A DNA stretch of 64,000 bases from Pseudomonadota bacterium (GTDB lineage Bacteria; Chloroflexota; UBA5177; JAJPKF01), in assembly GCA_021323865.1 (NCBI GenBank), contig JAJPKF010000018.1:62001-126000 (forward strand), given 5' to 3'. Positions 43,810 through 52,466 of this stretch are shown piece by piece (position 1 is the first letter of the stretch; each line of letters starts with the position of its first letter). The position numbers and the translations under genes are program-made. The notes beneath the pieces were generated by a model. The model did not search any database, had not been told where the DNA came from, and saw nothing but the letters and a program-made list of their open reading frames with translations.

Positions 43810-44843
43810 CGGCTCGTCCCCTCCGCAACTCCCAAGGCTTCGGAGTTGGAAGCTTCTCCCGGTGAGGCCGAGGCCTGCTGATCGTTCCGTTTCTCTCGAT
43901 AGCTGCTCCAAATGGCCGCGATGGTGGGGATGATGCCCCGCGGCATCAGCAGGATGACCGCCAGGAAGAGCGCGCCGTACAGGATGAGATAGTTGCCGCC
44001 GACTCCCGATGTGAGCGCGAAGTACTGCTGCGCCCCCTCGATCAACAGACCTCCTAGGACGGGACCGAGGACGGTGCCGAGGCCGCCCGAGAACGACATG
44101 AGGGCCATGGCCAGATCGTCGAGCGGATTGAAGGCGAACTGTGGCTCGATCTGGCCCTGGAAGTAGAAGTAGGTAGCGCCGACCATGCCCAGGAAGAACG
44201 CCGGCACCACGAAGGCGATCAGCTTATGGAGCCACGTGTTGATGCCCAAGCCGGCCGCACGATCCTCGTCGTCCCGAATGGCCATAAGCGAAAGACCGAA
44301 TCGGGATCTCCGAATCCAGAATGACGTCGACATGGTGAGGACGAGCAAGGCGAGCGCGGTGTAATAGAAGGGGATGTTGTAGGCGGCGCCGATCCAGGGC
44401 GGCAAGGGCAAAATCATGCCGTTTGAGCCCGAGGTTAGACCCAGGAGATTAAACGCCAGCAGCTGACCGATGAAGAGCATCGCGATGGTTAACACGACGA
44501 ACACGTGCCGCCGCGTACGGAGGGTGATGATGCCGAGCGGCACGGCGAACGCCGCCGCGATCAAGCCGCACACCGGGAGAAGGTAGAAGGCCCCGTACCC
44601 GCCCTGTATCGTGTAGTCCTGACAGAGGATTGCCATGGCGTAGCCGCCAATACCAAAGAAGGCGGCATGACCCAGCGAGTAGTAGCCGGTGTACCCGGCC
44701 AGGATGTTCCAGGCGGAGGCCATGGTCGCGTAGAGCAAGGCGAAAAACGCCACGAGTGTGACCGTCGCGTTTCCGAACAAGTGCGGAAAGACGATGGCGA
44801 CGGCGAGAAGGAGACCGAGGAGCGCCAGCTTTATGGCGGTCAC
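43806..44843 (-). CDS. livM: Branched-chain amino acid-type ABC transporter permease (LivM-like)
   Basis: A 345-residue permease with about nine helices. WNILAGYTGYYSLGHAAFFGIGGY (about 44-67) is the LivM signature, and the conserved coupling-loop region reads RRSRFGLSLMAIRDDEDRAAGLGIN (about 178-202). The GTG start overlaps the livH stop by four bases. A polar tail of about 30 residues follows the last helix. Confidence 0.93.
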   Translation of the reverse strand: MTAIKLALLGLLLAVAIVFPHLFGNATVTLVAFFALLYATMASAWNILAGYTGYYSLGHAAFFGIGGYAMAILCQDYTIQGGYGAFYLLPVCGLIAAAFAVPLGIITLRTRRHVFVVLTIAMLFIGQLLAFNLLGLTSGSNGMILPLPPWIGAAYNIPFYYTALALLVLTMSTSFWIRRSRFGLSLMAIRDDEDRAAGLGINTWLHKLIAFVVPAFFLGMVGATYFYFQGQIEPQFAFNPLDDLAMALMSFSGGLGTVLGPVLGGLLIEGAQQYFALTSGVGGNYLILYGALFLAVILLMPRGIIPTIAAIWSSYREKRNDQQASASPGEASNSEALGVAEGTSR

Positions 44844-45733
44844 TGTCGTCTCGCTTCGGCACGACCCAGGAAACCCTGTGGTCGTACCAGCAGAACCACG
44901 GAGAGCAGGACGAAGAAGACCACCGTGCCCCAGGTGGGGGAGTAGACCACCGAAGTCACATTGAACACGACGAGCATGAAGATGGAGGCGATCATGGCGC
45001 CGGCCAGGCTCCCCATGCCTCCAAGGATGATGATGGCGAGCAGGCGGGAAATGAGGTCGTAGTGACTACCGGGATCGAAGGTCTGCGTGGCCCCAAAGGC
45101 CATCCCGCCCGCGGCCGCCAGGGACACGCCGATCCCGAACGTGATCGCCGATACTCGCTCGACATCGATACCGATCAGCTGAGCGGCGGTGCGGTTCTCA
45201 ACCGTGGCCCGAAGGGCGAAGCCAAAGCGCGTTCGGTAGAGCAACAGGTAGAGCCCAGCGAGCAGGACGGCAGCGAGCACAAAGCCAAACAGATAGATGT
45301 ACCCGACGTAGGTGCCGCCGATCTTGAAGGACTGGTTGACATACCAGGCGTTGGCCCCAAGCTGGACGAAGTTGGTCGTAAAGATCTTGCCCAGGATGCC
45401 CTCGATGACCAGCGCGATGGCAAAGGTGACCAGGATCGAGAACACCGTGCGTTCATGTTTCAGCGGCCGGATGAATGCCACCTCGAGCAGCATGCCGATG
45501 AGGAACATGGCCGGCATGGTGATGAGCAGGCTGAGAAAGATGTCGATGTGCAGGTGCTGCTCGACGGCGTAGCTCAGGTAGGCGCCGAGGATGACAAGGG
45601 CTCCTTGCGCCACGTTGATGACGTCCATGACGCCGAAGGTCAGTGTGAGGCCCGAGGCCATGAGCGCATAGATGCCCCCGGTAAAGATGCCGAGGACCAC
45701 TGCCCCGGAGATCAGGTCCCAGTTCAGCAGCAT
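44840..45733 (-). CDS. livH: Branched-chain amino acid-type ABC transporter permease (LivH-like)
   Basis: A 297-residue permease with about eight helices. GIFTGGIYALMASGLTLTFGVMDVINVAQGAL (N-terminal, shown here as motif regions GIYALMASGL and VINVAQG) and the coupling-loop area TRFGFALRATVENRTAAQLIG are diagnostic. It forms the channel with LivM. A stem-loop at 45796-45824 separates it from the binding-protein gene. Confidence 0.93.
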   Translation of the reverse strand: MLLNWDLISGAVVLGIFTGGIYALMASGLTLTFGVMDVINVAQGALVILGAYLSYAVEQHLHIDIFLSLLITMPAMFLIGMLLEVAFIRPLKHERTVFSILVTFAIALVIEGILGKIFTTNFVQLGANAWYVNQSFKIGGTYVGYIYLFGFVLAAVLLAGLYLLLYRTRFGFALRATVENRTAAQLIGIDVERVSAITFGIGVSLAAAGGMAFGATQTFDPGSHYDLISRLLAIIILGGMGSLAGAMIASIFMLVVFNVTSVVYSPTWGTVVFFVLLSVVLLVRPQGFLGRAEARRQ

Positions 45734-45795
45734 GTGGAGAGAACTTCGGCCAGAGGCGCTCCGGGCTCAGTCGTTGTCGCGCTGAAACCGCGGCT

Positions 45796-45824
45796 CACCG
45801 GAGAGGGCCAAGCCCTCCCCGGTG
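45796..45824 (-). terminator. Intercistronic stem-loop after the LivJ-like gene (no U-tract)
   Basis: On the minus strand CACCGGGGAGGGC pairs with GCCCTCTCCGGTG around TTG, 12 of 13 positions matching. No T-run follows, so it probably stabilises or partly terminates the binding-protein message, as in the Opp-type operon. Confidence 0.55.
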
Positions 45825-45831
45825 CCGTCGG

Positions 45832-47124
45832 TTAGTGCCACTTGCGCTTGGGGTATTCGGGCTTCCTCACGGCCAGATTCTTGGGGTAGACGGGGAGCGC
45901 GCGACCGTGATGCCACTGGACCAGGAACATCTTCCCCTCAGGCTCGCCCAGCTTGTTGAACTTCATCGGCCCCTGGATGGAGCTGAAGCGCCCATGGTGC
46001 AGCTCCTTGATCAGCGCCGCGTTCGCCTTGGAAGCCGGAAAGAGCACCTTGTCCTTGTTGACGGCCTGAGCGACGACCTGGCCAACGGAGAACGCCTCCG
46101 CTGCATCCTGGCTGATACCGCCCAACCCGCCGTGGAACTTCTTGAGGTACGCCTTTACAAACGCCTTGTTCTCAAAGGTCGAAGCGCCGGCCCACCATCC
46201 CGCGGGGACGATGATGCCCTCGGTATTCTTGGCTCCCACCGCCTTTGAGAAGAGGCTGCCCTGATCGGGTCCGGACGCCTCCGTGAGCGCCTTGGGGTTG
46301 TAGTGCTGCTGGATGAAGGCCTTGATCAAACCGGTCGCCTCGGGCAGACCCGTCGTGCCCAGAACCACGACCTGGGCGTGCGTCTGAGCGATCTTGAGGG
46401 CGACGGATTGGATGTCCGGGCTCTCCGCCGGCCAGATGATGACTCCGTGACTGGAGCCCGCGGACGGCGTAACGTTCTTGATATGCCCCTTGGTCAGGAT
46501 CTTCCGCGCAACGTCGACCTGAGGATGGGCGAAGGGGTCGTCCTCGGAGGCATAGGCGGCCGTCTTGGGTCGCTTGCCCTTGGGGAGCGAAAGGATCCAG
46601 TGGGCGAAGCTGGCGAAGTCGTCCACCACAGGAGCCGGCTGGACGAAGAACACGTTGTGCAGGGGGCTCTCACTCTGAAAGACCTGCGGGCCCCCACCCG
46701 CCGGCTCGGGGAAGGCATAGCCGAAGCGTGCCGCTTCCCGTGACGCGGGGACCGTAAGGAGGGAGGAGAACGGCCCAAAGGTGAATGTCACATGATCGTT
46801 GCTGATCAGGCTGGCATAGTTGGTCTGCACTTGGGTCTGACTGCTGGCGTCATCCTTGTAGATGATCTTGACCTTGTGTCCACGAAGACCGCCGTGATGG
46901 TTCACGAAGCTCTGCCATAGCTGGTAGCCGTGGAGGATGCTTTGGCCGTCACCCGAGAAGTCTCCGGTCAAGGAGACCGAAACGCCGATCTTGATGACCG
47001 CCTTCTTCCCCTTGTGATGGGCGGCAAAGATGCTAGAGCTTGGCCAGCCCAGGGCGAGTAGGGCAAGGAGCGATATCACGGCGAGCGTCAGGCGGGGAAC
47101 ACGTCGGGGCCGCAAGTGTGTCAT
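45832..47124 (-). CDS. livJ: ABC transporter solute-binding protein (LivJ/Peripla_BP_6 family)
   Basis: A 430-residue type I periplasmic binding protein with a signal peptide (MTHLRPRRVPRL, core about 12-33). IKIGVSVSLTGDFSGDGQSI (about 43-62) is the start of the Leu/Ile/Val-binding fold, followed by KVKIIYKDDASSQTQV. Ligands in the family include amino acids, amides, urea and aromatic acids. Nothing fixes the ligand, but the adjacent hydrolase and catabolic genes suggest a carbon or nitrogen source other than a plain branched-chain amino acid. GGAGGAAAGAC precedes the ATG at 47124. Confidence 0.9.
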   Translation of the reverse strand: MTHLRPRRVPRLTLAVISLLALLALGWPSSSIFAAHHKGKKAVIKIGVSVSLTGDFSGDGQSILHGYQLWQSFVNHHGGLRGHKVKIIYKDDASSQTQVQTNYASLISNDHVTFTFGPFSSLLTVPASREAARFGYAFPEPAGGGPQVFQSESPLHNVFFVQPAPVVDDFASFAHWILSLPKGKRPKTAAYASEDDPFAHPQVDVARKILTKGHIKNVTPSAGSSHGVIIWPAESPDIQSVALKIAQTHAQVVVLGTTGLPEATGLIKAFIQQHYNPKALTEASGPDQGSLFSKAVGAKNTEGIIVPAGWWAGASTFENKAFVKAYLKKFHGGLGGISQDAAEAFSVGQVVAQAVNKDKVLFPASKANAALIKELHHGRFSSIQGPMKFNKLGEPEGKMFLVQWHHGRALPVYPKNLAVRKPEYPKRKWH

Positions 47125-47194
47125 GTCTTTCCTCCATCTGAAGCAATCGGTTCGGGCGCGAAAGGAAACGTCATTGGTGTGCTCGTAACCTCCT

Positions 47195-48310
47195 TCAATG
47201 ATCCTCCAGCTTCGGCTCATGCCGGGAGAGATGAGCGGACATCCAATCGGCCTGTTGGGGCCGGTATCGATAGGCGACGTTGTTGCAGACATGATTCCCG
47301 TTCTCCAGGAGCAGCAGCTCGGCCAGCGGCCCCACATCCCGAGCCATCTGCTCGCTGTCCGACGGGTTGAACAGCCGGTCCTGTCTTCCCATGATGATCA
47401 GCAGAGGACGTCGGACGTTCGGTGCAACGGGCGCCAGATCCCAGGCGCGAAGCTGTTCTCGTGCCGCCGCCTCGTTCGGCACCCGTAGCTTGTGCACAAA
47501 TGCCTCGCGAGTCAGCGGGGGTACCCGCTCGAAGTCGTGATAGAGGTGGTAGCTCGTGGCCAGGGCGATTGATGCCCGTACGCGGGGCTCGAACGCTGCC
47601 GCCCTGACGGCCGCGTAGCCTCCTAGGCTCACGCCCATCACGCCGGCTCGCCGACCGTCCACGTCAGACCGATTCGCCAGAAAGTCCAGCACCCGGGAGA
47701 TGACGACCTCGGCATCCTGCCGGAGGGGCAGGTCGAACGCCATCTCCCCTTGGCCGGGTCCATCGACCGCCAGCACTGCCATCCCCCTGGCCAAGAAATC
47801 GTTGCCGTACCAGTGCATCTCCTCCTTGACCGAATCGAGGCCCGGGAGGATGATCACCACCGGGACGGGACCGTTGCCGGCTGCCGGTCGGCGCAAGACG
47901 CCGGGGAACCCGACATCTCCTTCGTAGGGAATCTCGACACGTTCCGACGGAAACAGAAAGTAGGGAAGACCCTTGCGGTACAGCTCCACGGTTCGGGTGT
48001 GAGCCTCCGCGTACTCGGCGGGGAACTGAAAGAACATGAATTTCCCGAAGTGGTACATGACGGCGGCCCGGGCGTAGTGCTCGCCCGCGGAGATCCGGTT
48101 GCCCGACGATTCGGCTTCCGCAGCCAATGCGGCGTGCTCTCCGGCCGCGCGGCTCCAGACGCGGCACCAATCACTCCACTCTCGAACCTCGTCGGTGATA
48201 CGGCGCACGTCGTTTGGGTCGACGCCGTTGGCAATGAAGCGAGGCGCCCAGTTCTCGATGGCAATGCACACCCGATCGATGGGTTCCGTGGGAGCTTGCG
48301 TGCCGGTCAC
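47195..48310 (-). CDS. Alpha/beta hydrolase (FrsA/2,6-dihydroxypseudooxynicotine hydrolase-like)
   Basis: A 371-residue hydrolase with a long helical N-terminal cap (about 1-130) and an alpha/beta core. The nucleophile elbow is GVSLGGYAA (Ser near residue 226), the acid Asp is in IIMGRQDRLFNPSD, and the His is in LENGNHVCNN. FDLPLRQDAEVV and VIILPGLDSVKEEMHWYGNDF fit the subgroup that includes the C-C bond hydrolase of nicotine breakdown and FrsA. It follows the XRE-cupin gene by 10 bp and precedes livJ on the same strand. The start is a GTG at 48310 without a strong ribosome site. Confidence 0.87.
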   Translation of the reverse strand: MTGTQAPTEPIDRVCIAIENWAPRFIANGVDPNDVRRITDEVREWSDWCRVWSRAAGEHAALAAEAESSGNRISAGEHYARAAVMYHFGKFMFFQFPAEYAEAHTRTVELYRKGLPYFLFPSERVEIPYEGDVGFPGVLRRPAAGNGPVPVVIILPGLDSVKEEMHWYGNDFLARGMAVLAVDGPGQGEMAFDLPLRQDAEVVISRVLDFLANRSDVDGRRAGVMGVSLGGYAAVRAAAFEPRVRASIALATSYHLYHDFERVPPLTREAFVHKLRVPNEAAAREQLRAWDLAPVAPNVRRPLLIIMGRQDRLFNPSDSEQMARDVGPLAELLLLENGNHVCNNVAYRYRPQQADWMSAHLSRHEPKLEDH

Positions 48311-48320
48311 GTGTTCATTG

Positions 48321-48983
48321 TCACTGTGCGCCACGTCGCGCAGGCTGCTGTTCAAAACTCGGAGCGTGACCGTCACCTGTGGTGGGGTTGCGATCCAGAA
48401 CCACCCAGATGGTTTCGGCCTCCTTCGGCCCCGGGTTGACCAAGCGGTGGGGCAGGCTGGCGTCAAACGCGATGGAATCGCCCGGCTGGAGACGGTGCGT
48501 CTCGAAGGCGACGGTGATGTCAAGCACTCCCTTCACGAGAATGCCGTAGTCGCGGCCCGGGTGGCGCATGAGTTCTGCCGAGGATACGGCTCCCGGCGGA
48601 TAGAGGGTGTGCATAAACTCGAACCCGGCCTCGTCCGTTGGGGTCAGGCGCTCCCACACGATGCCTCCGGATAGCTCGATGCGCGCGCGGCGATCACGGC
48701 CCACCACCATTGCCTGGGCTCCAAGGCGACGATGGTCCCGAAAGAAAGAATCCGTAGTCGTGCCCAGCTCCTCGGCCAGACGGAATAGCGTACCCACCGA
48801 GGGATTCACGCCGCCTCGCTCGATCTGACTGAGGAGACTGGGAGTAACACCCACCCGCCGCGCCAGCTCGCGGAGACCCACTCCCCGAGCCGTCCGAAGC
48901 GCCCGAGCACGAGGACCGATGGAGCTCACACCGGTGGTCTGCTTGGTCTCTCCTTGGAGGGCTCCCGGCTCGGTTGACTCCAT
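48321..48983 (-). CDS. XRE-family regulator with C-terminal cupin domain
   Basis: A 220-residue repressor-type protein. The N-terminal HTH_3 domain is about 26-80 (LRTARGVGLRELARRVGVTP then LLSQIERGGVNPSVGTLFRL). The C-terminal cupin is about 115-195 (YPPGAVSSAELMRHPGRDYG, KGVLDITV, LQPGDSIAFDASLPHRLVNPG). This class senses small metabolites and usually controls adjacent catabolic or transport genes. It leads the minus-strand hydrolase-liv operon and diverges from the M24-E1 operon, so it probably regulates both. Confidence 0.92.
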   Translation of the reverse strand: MESTEPGALQGETKQTTGVSSIGPRARALRTARGVGLRELARRVGVTPSLLSQIERGGVNPSVGTLFRLAEELGTTTDSFFRDHRRLGAQAMVVGRDRRARIELSGGIVWERLTPTDEAGFEFMHTLYPPGAVSSAELMRHPGRDYGILVKGVLDITVAFETHRLQPGDSIAFDASLPHRLVNPGPKEAETIWVVLDRNPTTGDGHAPSFEQQPARRGAQ

Positions 48984-49102
48984 CCACACCCCCAGCAGTG
49001 CGGTTGGGTGGGTGATCAGTGCGCCTGGCGACGTGTTAACTTATGCTACACACACGGCCCCGCCCTGAGCCGGCAGTACAGAAGCCTGGAGATGCTCTCG
49101 GG

Positions 49103-50479
49103 ATGAGGATCGAGTCGTTCGGGTCCATGGCGGTGGACTGGGAGGAGCGCGTCAACTTTGACCGCCTCCGGTGTGAGCGCCTGTCACGCGCTCAGCAGGC
49201 GCTGGCCGACAGCGATCTTGGTGCATTTCTGTGCTTCGACATGAACAACATTCGGTACATCACGGGCACCACGATTGGCGAGTGGGCCAGGGACAAGCTG
49301 GCTCGCTTCTGCTTGCTCTTTCGCGACGAGAACCCAATCCTCTGGGACTTCGGCTCGGCCGCGGCGAGCCACCGCCTGCATGCCCCGTGGAACGACAGTG
49401 ATCGCTGGCGCGCCGGTGTCTCAACCATGCGCGGCTCCATGTCGGCGGAGACGGGAATCGCTCGAGGAGTTGCCGAGAAGATCAAGGCGGAGCTGGAAGC
49501 TCGCAATCTTCAGAACGAAGCGGTGGGAGTCGACGCTCTCGAAGTCCCAATCCTATTCGAGTTGGAGCGATTGGGTGTGCGGATTGCCGATGGCCAGCGT
49601 CACCTCCTGGACGCGCGACTTATCAAGACCCGTGATGAGCTCAATCTGCTCAACACTTCCGCAATGATGGTGGACGCCGCCTATGAGTTGATCTATGACA
49701 ACCTCCGCCCGGGCGTCCGGGAGAGCGATCTCGTGGCGCTCGTCACCAAGCGCCTGATCGAGCTGGGATCCGACCACGTCGAAGGCATCAATGCTATTTC
49801 CGGCGAGCGGTGCGCTCCCCACCCGCACATCTACTCGGATCGGGTTCTCCGTCCTGGCGACCAGGCGTTCTTTGACATCATCCAAGCATTCCATGGGTAC
49901 CGAACCTGTTATTACCGCACGTTTTGCGTCGGCAACGCGACGGCGGCGCAGCGGGATGCGTACCGGATTTGCCGGGAGTATCTGGACGCCTCGATCGATC
50001 TGGTCAAGCCCGGAGTCACGACCCAGGAGATCGCCGCCGTCTGGCCACGGGCGCAGGAGTTCGGCTTCGGCAGTGAAGAGGAGGCCTTCGCCCTGCAGTT
50101 CGGCCACGGCATTGGACTGTCGCACTGGGAGAAGCCGGTCATCAGCCGGCTGGTCTCGTTCAATGAGGAGTTTGTCCTCAAACCGGGGATGATCTTCGCT
50201 CTGGAGACCTACTGGCCGGCGACGGACGGCTACTCCGCGGCACGAATCGAGGAGGAGGTAGTGGTCACTCCGACGGGGCATCAGGTCATCACTAGGTTCC
50301 CGGCCGAGGAGCTGATCGTGGCGGGGAGCCGCTACATGACCGCGAGTGGCGAGATTGCGGGTCGGACAGGCGCCGAACCTCGGTGGAGCGCGGATTTGAC
50401 CGCGAACGCCGCTGATTCCGGAGCCACGAGGGCTCAGACGCCGATCGGCGGCGCGGACTCGGACTCGAGGGAGCCATGA
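49103..50479 (+). CDS. M24-fold (pita-bread) enzyme, creatinase/Xaa-Pro peptidase-like, incomplete metal site
   Basis: A 458-residue protein with the creatinase N-terminal domain (about 20-165) and the C-terminal pita-bread domain. Aligning the metal site, the first Asp is kept (AFFDIIQAF), but the second, normally in xDxTRTF, is replaced in GYRTCYYRTFCVG. The His (FGHGIGLSHWEKP) and both Glu (FALETYW, ARIEEEVVV) remain. It may be a metal-poor lyase or amidinohydrolase-like member instead of a peptidase. A start at 49103 is chosen; 49043 lies over a -10-like TATGCT. Its TGA overlaps the next gene (ATGA). Confidence 0.82.
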   Translation: MRIESFGSMAVDWEERVNFDRLRCERLSRAQQALADSDLGAFLCFDMNNIRYITGTTIGEWARDKLARFCLLFRDENPILWDFGSAAASHRLHAPWNDSDRWRAGVSTMRGSMSAETGIARGVAEKIKAELEARNLQNEAVGVDALEVPILFELERLGVRIADGQRHLLDARLIKTRDELNLLNTSAMMVDAAYELIYDNLRPGVRESDLVALVTKRLIELGSDHVEGINAISGERCAPHPHIYSDRVLRPGDQAFFDIIQAFHGYRTCYYRTFCVGNATAAQRDAYRICREYLDASIDLVKPGVTTQEIAAVWPRAQEFGFGSEEEAFALQFGHGIGLSHWEKPVISRLVSFNEEFVLKPGMIFALETYWPATDGYSAARIEEEVVVTPTGHQVITRFPAEELIVAGSRYMTASGEIAGRTGAEPRWSADLTANAADSGATRAQTPIGGADSDSREP

Positions 50480-51483
50480 CCGTGGAGACTCCGGAAAGGG
50501 CCGGCATCAACGTGCCAGATCGGGAAGGCCTCTACGCCTCCATGTTCCGGATGCGGCGCTTTGAGGAGCGAGCATACGAGCTGTTTCTGCAGAACCACAT
50601 TCATGGAACCATGCATCTCGGTCTTGGGCAAGAGGCGGTGGCAGCAGGTGTGGCGGCGGCGCTACGGCCCGACGACTACAGCCTCGGCACCTATCGCGGC
50701 CACAACCACATCATTGCCCGAGGCGCTCCGCTCGACCGGGTCATGGCGGAGCTGTTCGGACGCGCGACCGGCCTCTGTAAGGGCAAGGGCGGATCCATGC
50801 ATCTGACCAGCGTCGACCATGGAGCCTACGGCTCCTATGCCATCGTTGGGGCGCATCTTCCGATTGCCTGTGGGATTGCCTGGTCATCCAAGGTACGCGG
50901 CACGGATCAGGTGACGGTGTGCTTCTTTGGCGACGGCGCAACGAATATCGGCGCATTCCACGAGGCGCTCAATTTGGCTGTCGTGTGGCGTCTTCCGGTT
51001 GTGTTCGTCTGTGAGAACAACCTGTACATGGAATTCACGCCGATCGGCTCCGTAACCGCCGTGGTCCACCCGGCCGGCGACCGTGCGCCCGCATACTCCC
51101 TCCCTTCCGTTGTGGTGGACGGCAACGACGTGGAGGCAGTGTACGGGGCGACAGCGCCAGCGGTAGCGGCTGCACGGGCCGGGGAAGGTCCGGCGCTCCT
51201 GGAGATGCTGACGTATCGCTACAGCGGTCACTCGCGAACCGATCCCGGAGCGTATCGGCCGGCGGGCGAGCTGGACCAGTGGAAGGAGCGAGACCCGATT
51301 GCGGCCTTTCGGCGTCGTCTGACGGAGACCCGCGCGGATATGGATCGGCTCGAGCGGATGGAAGCCGACGTGGAGCGAGAGGTAGCCGAGGCGGTGGAGA
51401 GCTCGCTGAATGCGCCGCAGCCTGATCCAGACGATCTGCTGACCGACGTGTTCGCCTCCAACGAGACACGATGGCGCACCTGA
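50476..51483 (+). CDS. 2-oxoacid/acetoin dehydrogenase E1 component, alpha subunit
   Basis: A 335-residue thiamine-diphosphate subunit. FFGDGATNIGAFHEALNLA (about 154-172) followed by PVVFVCENN is the ThDP-Mg motif, and the phosphorylation-loop region RYSGHSRTDPGAYR is conserved. With the beta subunit it decarboxylates pyruvate, a branched 2-oxoacid or acetoin and passes the acyl group to E2. No E2 or E3 gene is adjacent. The start overlaps the M24 stop by four bases and the stop overlaps the beta start by 13, so the three are coupled. Confidence 0.92.
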   Translation: MTVETPERAGINVPDREGLYASMFRMRRFEERAYELFLQNHIHGTMHLGLGQEAVAAGVAAALRPDDYSLGTYRGHNHIIARGAPLDRVMAELFGRATGLCKGKGGSMHLTSVDHGAYGSYAIVGAHLPIACGIAWSSKVRGTDQVTVCFFGDGATNIGAFHEALNLAVVWRLPVVFVCENNLYMEFTPIGSVTAVVHPAGDRAPAYSLPSVVVDGNDVEAVYGATAPAVAAARAGEGPALLEMLTYRYSGHSRTDPGAYRPAGELDQWKERDPIAAFRRRLTETRADMDRLERMEADVEREVAEAVESSLNAPQPDPDDLLTDVFASNETRWRT

Positions 51484-52448
51484 CCTTCCGTGAAGCAATC
51501 GCTGCGGGGATCGCCCAGGAGATGGAGCGCGACGAGACGGTGATGCTGCTCGGCGAGGATGTGGCGGCGGGAGGCGGCGTGTTCAAGGCCACACAGGGAC
51601 TGCTGGACCGATTCGGCCCAGGCCGAGTGTGGGACACGCCGATCTCGGAGCAAGCCATTGTCGGAGCCGCCATGGGCGGCGCGATGACTGGCCTGCGTCC
51701 CGTTGCCGAGATCATGTTCTCGGACTTTCTGGCCACCTGTTGGGACGGAATCGCCAACCAGATCGCCAAAATGCGCTACATGACGGGCGGACAGGTCAGC
51801 CTTCCGCTCGTGATCCGGTGTGCCAACGGCGGCGGCGTCCATTTCGGGGCTCAGCACTCACAATCTGCCGAGAATTGGCCCATGGCTATCCCCGGTTTGA
51901 AGGTCGTGGCGCCGTCAACTCCCGCTGATGCCAAGGGCCTTCTGGCCGCCTCCATCCGCGACGATGATCCCGTGGTGTTCTTCGAGCATAAGTGGCTCTA
52001 TGGCTCCGAGGGTGAGGTGCCGGAGGGCGACCACATAACGCCACTGGGCCAGGCACAGGTGCTTCGCTCGGGCGGCGACGTGACCCTCCTGGGGTTGGGA
52101 TGGACGGCCTTGCTGGCGATGCAGGCGGCGGAGCGGCTCGCCGAGGAGCAACAGATGCAGGCCGAGGTTATTGACCTGAGGTGCCTCGTGCCTCTTGACG
52201 CTTGCACGGTGTTGGAAAGCGTGGAGCGAACCGGTCGGCTTGTGACCGTAGAGGAGAATCCCCGCCCGCTCGGCTGGGGAGCGGAGGTCGTCTCGATTGT
52301 CATGGAAGAGGGATTCGATTGGTTGGATGCGCCAGCCCGACGCGTGACCACTCCCTCAGTGCCCCTGCCGGCTGCTCCGCTGCTTGAGGACCTGGCTCGG
52401 CCAAGCGTGGACGACATCATCGAAACCGCTCTGTCCCTCATCTCTTAA
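51471..52448 (+). CDS. 2-oxoacid/acetoin dehydrogenase E1 component, beta subunit
   Basis: A 325-residue transketolase-like subunit. AIAAGIAQEMERDETVMLLGEDV starts the ThDP-pyrimidine domain; its Glu (GEDV) and TPISEQAIVGAAMGGAMTGLRPVAE are conserved, and the C-terminal domain holds VIDLRCLVPLD. It forms the alpha2-beta2 E1 with the preceding gene. E2 and E3 must be encoded elsewhere, or the E1 pair serves a complex shared with another locus. Confidence 0.92.
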   Translation: MAHLTFREAIAAGIAQEMERDETVMLLGEDVAAGGGVFKATQGLLDRFGPGRVWDTPISEQAIVGAAMGGAMTGLRPVAEIMFSDFLATCWDGIANQIAKMRYMTGGQVSLPLVIRCANGGGVHFGAQHSQSAENWPMAIPGLKVVAPSTPADAKGLLAASIRDDDPVVFFEHKWLYGSEGEVPEGDHITPLGQAQVLRSGGDVTLLGLGWTALLAMQAAERLAEEQQMQAEVIDLRCLVPLDACTVLESVERTGRLVTVEENPRPLGWGAEVVSIVMEEGFDWLDAPARRVTTPSVPLPAAPLLEDLARPSVDDIIETALSLIS

Positions 52449-52466
52449 GCGGAAGGACGAAGACCA

